From: Syngnathus acus
Taxonomy: Eukaryota; Chordata; Actinopteri; Syngnathiformes; Syngnathidae
Reading direction: 5' to 3'
Assembly: GCF_901709675.1 (NCBI RefSeq)
Contig: NC_051096.1
Location: forward strand, 5,731,001-5,795,000
DNA length: 64,000 nucleotides
The notes beneath the pieces are model-generated. The model saw only the letters and a list, made by a program, of their open reading frames with translations. It was not told the DNA's origin and did no database searches. Of this stretch, positions 60,752-64,000 are shown in pieces (within the stretch, counting starts at the first letter, position 1; every line of letters starts with the position of its first letter). Position numbers and translations under genes: made by a program.

Positions 60752-61963
60752 ATGCTGAGTGTGCGGACTCTTTTTGGCATCGGCTTTCTGGTGACCTCAC
60801 GGGCCGCAGCGGTTTTTGCTCAAACGGGGAAATGCCCACTTTCACCTTCAGCTAACAACCACCAGAAGAACTGTCACAGTAGCAGACAATCTTCCATCAT
60901 GGCCCAGAGCATCAAGTACCTTGGGTATGTTTTATAAATACAATTTAAAGTGACGTCTAGTTTTCGTCCTACTTGTATTTCTTCTGCAGACAAGAGGAAG
61001 CCCAGCGCATTGACGAGGAGCTCTTCAGTGAGTACGGCTTCAGTGTGGACCAGCTGATGGAGCTCGCAGGGCTCAGTTGTGCTACCGCCATCACAAGGGT
61101 GAACCACAATGTCCTTCCAGAATGATCATAATGTGAATCTAAGCATCTCACGTTTTCCATTGAAGGCATATCCACTGAGTTCCTTGGTCAAGCCCAAACC
61201 CACAGTGCTGGTTATATGTGGACCCGGCAACAATGGAGGAGCCTGGTCTGTGCTAGACATCTTAAACTATTTGTAGGTGTCGCCATGTTTGATTTTTGAG
61301 GAAGCCATCTTTACAACCATCGAGGAAGTTTCCTTAATGACTTCTCCATCTTCTCTCAGGGTTACGAACCCTCCATCCTGTATCCAAAGAGGCCCAACAA
61401 ACCACTGTTTCAGGGTCTGACCACCCAGTGCCAGAAAATGGAGATCCCATTTCTTACAGAGATGCCCGAGGTTTGAACTTGTAACAGTCGAAATTGACTG
61501 TGTTTAAATGTGACCTTTTTAATTATTTTGTTAGGCTCCTGTGATTGACGAGGCCTTCAACCTGGTGATCGATGCCATCTTCGGCTTCAGTTTTAAGGGG
61601 GCGGCGCGAGAGCCTTTTGGTTCCATCATCGATGTCCTGAAGAAGACCACTGTGCCCATTGCTAGCATCGACATCCCTTCAGGTTCCTTCATCTTTACGT
61701 AGCATTTTGCTCATCCACACTGCTTCCAAGTGTGTTTACGTGACTCTTGGATTTATTTTCCAGGTTGGGATGTGAAGCAGGGGAGCGTCGACGGATTGCA
61801 CCCCGACACGCTCATCTCACTCACCGCTCCTAAAAACTCTGCCACCCTTTTCCAGGGACGCCATCACTTCCTGGGAGGCCGCTTTGTGCCACCAGCTTTG
61901 GAGAGGAAGTACCAGCTCAACCTGCCCCGCTACCCCGAAACTGACTGTGTGTTAAAATTATAA
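60752..61963 (+). pseudogene. naxe: naxe copy 3: all exons present, 4-nt frameshift in core motif
   Basis: Exons 60752-60924, 60990-61098, 61166-61272, 61360-61470, 61535-61682 and 61764-61963 with all splice sites, including the complete last exon ([46 protein letters not shown]). In exon 3 the sequence ggaggagacggcctgg of copy 2 is ggaggagcctgg here. Four bases are lost inside the conserved NNGGDGLV motif, and the new frame stops at the TAG formed at the exon end. So this copy is disabled as it stands, unless the deletion is an assembly or consensus error. An AATAAA is at 62022-62027. Confidence 0.8.
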
Positions 61964-62439
61964 GATTTGGTTCCTGAAATGGTTCATGTGATTCTAACAT
62001 GCTTTAACCGTTTTAGAATACAATAAAGAAAATACTTCATGAAAAGATTCAGCCACAGAAAACTACTAAATCATGACTTGGCTCCACATTCTGTTTTTAT
62101 CAATAACACACGTTCTTTTCTTATTTTTGTTTATTTCAGACATTAGGAGGTGGTGAATTAGTAAAAAGCTTTCTTCAACCTCAACAGTCTTACACGCAGT
62201 GTTACGCATGTCATATAAATATACAGAATGTCAACATATTTGTACGGTGACTACAGTGTATGCTAATGAATGCATAATGAACTGGAGATGAGGATGCAAT
62301 CTGTTCCCCTACCTCCAAGTTGGTTTCATGCAGTTAGCGGGGGCGTTCAGGAGCGATGACATCATCAAAAAGGGGCAGCCTAGGGGTAGATATAGAATTA
62401 TATATTGATTATTGGATTCCATGACCAAAATAAATAAAT
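61964..62439. other. naxe 3' flank and unique gap
   Basis: 61964-62265 is the naxe 3' flank shared with 37218-37512. 62266-62439 is unique within the window and shows the undisturbed sequence into which the hAT element inserted in the other copy (near gtgtatgctaatgaatgc). No gene seen. Confidence 0.5.
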
Positions 62440-63380
62440 ACAGCGCCGCACTGCACGATAGTGCAATAAAATCAAGTAAAATAAAACAAATGTATCTTAA
62501 AATGTAAAACCTGATAAAGGCTAACTAAACCCAAACGTTGAGTTTGAGTCTTAAGTTCGAACTGGTACGTCTTCTTGAAATGACCTTAATACCTCCAAAA
62601 CTATGCTAGTTCTGGCCTATTTAAGTACTTATAATCTCCCAAGACGTACACCCGGTCAAGTTAAACGCAATGGTGGCAAGAAAAAAAGAAACATAAAACC
62701 ATGCTTAAGTTGTTGCCTCGTTTTGACGAGGCACGTGAGGCGGCGAGCGGCCGCCGGAGCTAAAATGGAGGCTTCCGCTTCGTCTCCATGGCTGCTTGTG
62801 TAAGCGTGCGGCCAAACCTCGCTTGTTTTCGAGCCGACACGACACAGATGCGCCGGATATTGGACGGGGCCTTTATGACAACTTTTCGGCTGTTAAAGGT
62901 TTTTTAAAAGGTGTTGTTTGTGTCGGTTTTTTAATGCGATTCCCGTTTTTGCGACACTGAGCCGCCGCAAAGTAGCTTTATGTGCTTAATAAAACAAGGA
63001 GTGGACTTTTTTTAAACATTTATCTTTAATATAATGTGTGTGTGCGTGCGAGATTATTATTTGTATTTTATATTGTCCCCAGGGTAACGCATTCGGATTA
63101 ATTTTACCATCAAGAGTGTCTAATACCTCTCTGTTATGCCAAATATTTGACATGACTACAAATGGAAGACCACTCACTGTGATCCAACACGGGTTTTTCC
63201 TCAGACCATACGTCATAAACCCAGATGACGTCACTGTTTTGTTTGAAAGCATTTTAAAAAATTCAAAGGCAAAGCAGAAAACTAAAGTACTAATGACAAC
63301 AATTAGGCGCAGTAACAAACAAAATATTTAAAGGTATTTCAACCCTGCAGTTTTTTCAGTTTGCATAAATCTAACAAATT
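62440..63380 (-). pseudogene. usf2: Duplicated usf2 5' region lacking exon 1
   Basis: Parallel to about 31040-32400. It includes the intron-1 sequence ctaactaaacccaaacgttg, and then jumps at cctcgttttgacgaggcacg (about 62716-62735). This skips the part of the original that holds usf2 exon 1 with its ATG (31606-31643). The promoter-side sequence continues (gtgaggcggcgagcggccgc) up to the lamin leader of copy 5. It has no coding capacity, but may retain promoter activity. Confidence 0.85.
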
Positions 63381-63639
63381 CACGCAGGTGCACTCGGGTA
63401 TATTCATTCAGTATACACACAGCAACAGGCTGAACGGACCTTAGGATCCATCCGTTGCAAAGTTTCTTTGAACCATGGCAAAGGGTGTTTTTTTTTTATT
63501 TTTTGTATGTGTATTTACAAAGGAACCTTTGTTTGACTTTGAAGAAATCTCTAGGAAGTTTCTTTGATAAGTGCAATCAGGCATTGGTGTAATGCATGAT
63601 ACTGAGTCTTTCCTGGATCAGCAGAAGCAAGCTCGAGAG

Positions 63640-63974
63640 ATGACGACCCCAGAAAACACTCCTCAAGGTGCAAACACCCTCTCCCCCAACCGCATCACAC
63701 GTCCCCAGGAGATGGAAGATCTCAGCAACCTCAACGACCGTCTGGCCGTTTCCGTCGGCAAGGTCCGTTCCCTGAAAGTGGAGAACGCCGGCTTGCGTTT
63801 TCGCATCACTGAAACCGAAACAGAGGTGTCCCGGGAGCTGACGGGCCTGAAGGCCGCTTACGAGACGGAGCTGGCGGATGCCCGTAAGACTCTGGACTCG
63901 GTGGCCAAAGAGCGTGCACGTCTGCAGCTGGAGGTGGGCAAGCTGAGGGAGGAATTCAAGGAGCTGAAAGCAAG
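63640..63974 (+). CDS. Lamin A-like copy 5, exon 1 only (cut by window end)
   Basis: Starts [19 protein letters not shown] at the ATG at 63640 (in-frame ATG also at 63592) and ends at a normal donor after 63974. The first half resembles the divergent copies ([26 protein letters not shown]). The second half, from [15 protein letters not shown] through [11 protein letters not shown], is the same as intact copy 1. The leader has the empty SINE site, like copy 1. The rest of the gene lies outside the window, so intactness cannot be judged. Confidence 0.7.
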
Positions 63975-64000
63975 GTGAGGCCCGGCCATTTTATCAAAAA

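Overview
The window is nuclear DNA of a teleost fish, probably a compact percomorph genome. Genes carry short GT-AG introns, exon boundaries match known vertebrate families, and the repeats are typical of fish (hAT elements, tRNA-derived SINEs, L2-like LINEs, foldback MITEs). All coordinates below come from reading splice sites and reading frames by eye; no search was run.

The left half (1-32 kb) is ordinary gene-dense sequence. It holds two tandem slc9a3 (NHE3) sodium/proton exchangers on +, olah (medium-chain acyl thioesterase) on -, ago3 (Argonaute-3, complete, 860 aa) on +, a block of three 380-bp tandem foldback repeats, two short-chain/long-chain fatty-acid GPCRs (ffar2-like and ffar1) on -, tekt2 (tektin-2) on - and usf2 (bHLH-zip transcription factor) on -. 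AGO3-TEKT2 and FFAR1-USF2 are also neighbours in human, on two different chromosomes.

The right half (32-64 kb) is a young segmental-duplication array built from one unit: usf2 5' flank, lmna (A-type lamin), naxe (NAD(P)HX epimerase). lmna copy 1 is intact (12 exons, 644 aa, CaaX end). Copies 2, 3 and 4 are divergent. They keep an open frame through many in-frame indels, but carry a fourfold 63-bp (21-residue, three-heptad) expansion in rod coil 1B, altered rod-boundary motifs, and lost the lamin-A tail and CaaX box. Copy 5 runs off the window and is a chimera of the two types. Copies 2 and 3 lie in the arms of a roughly 7-kb inverted repeat (38.77-45.74 kb against 48.75-55.90 kb). Its 3-kb spacer holds a naxe copy cut by a LINE, and the spacer/arm junction carries a 57-bp filler copied from elsewhere in the arms. 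No naxe copy in the window is intact.

The most unusual content is this lamin family: non-farnesylatable, tail-less lamin paralogues with a tandemly expanded coil 1B whose frame has been kept. Either these are new expressed lamins or they are pseudogenes that kept frame by unusual luck; RNA evidence would decide.
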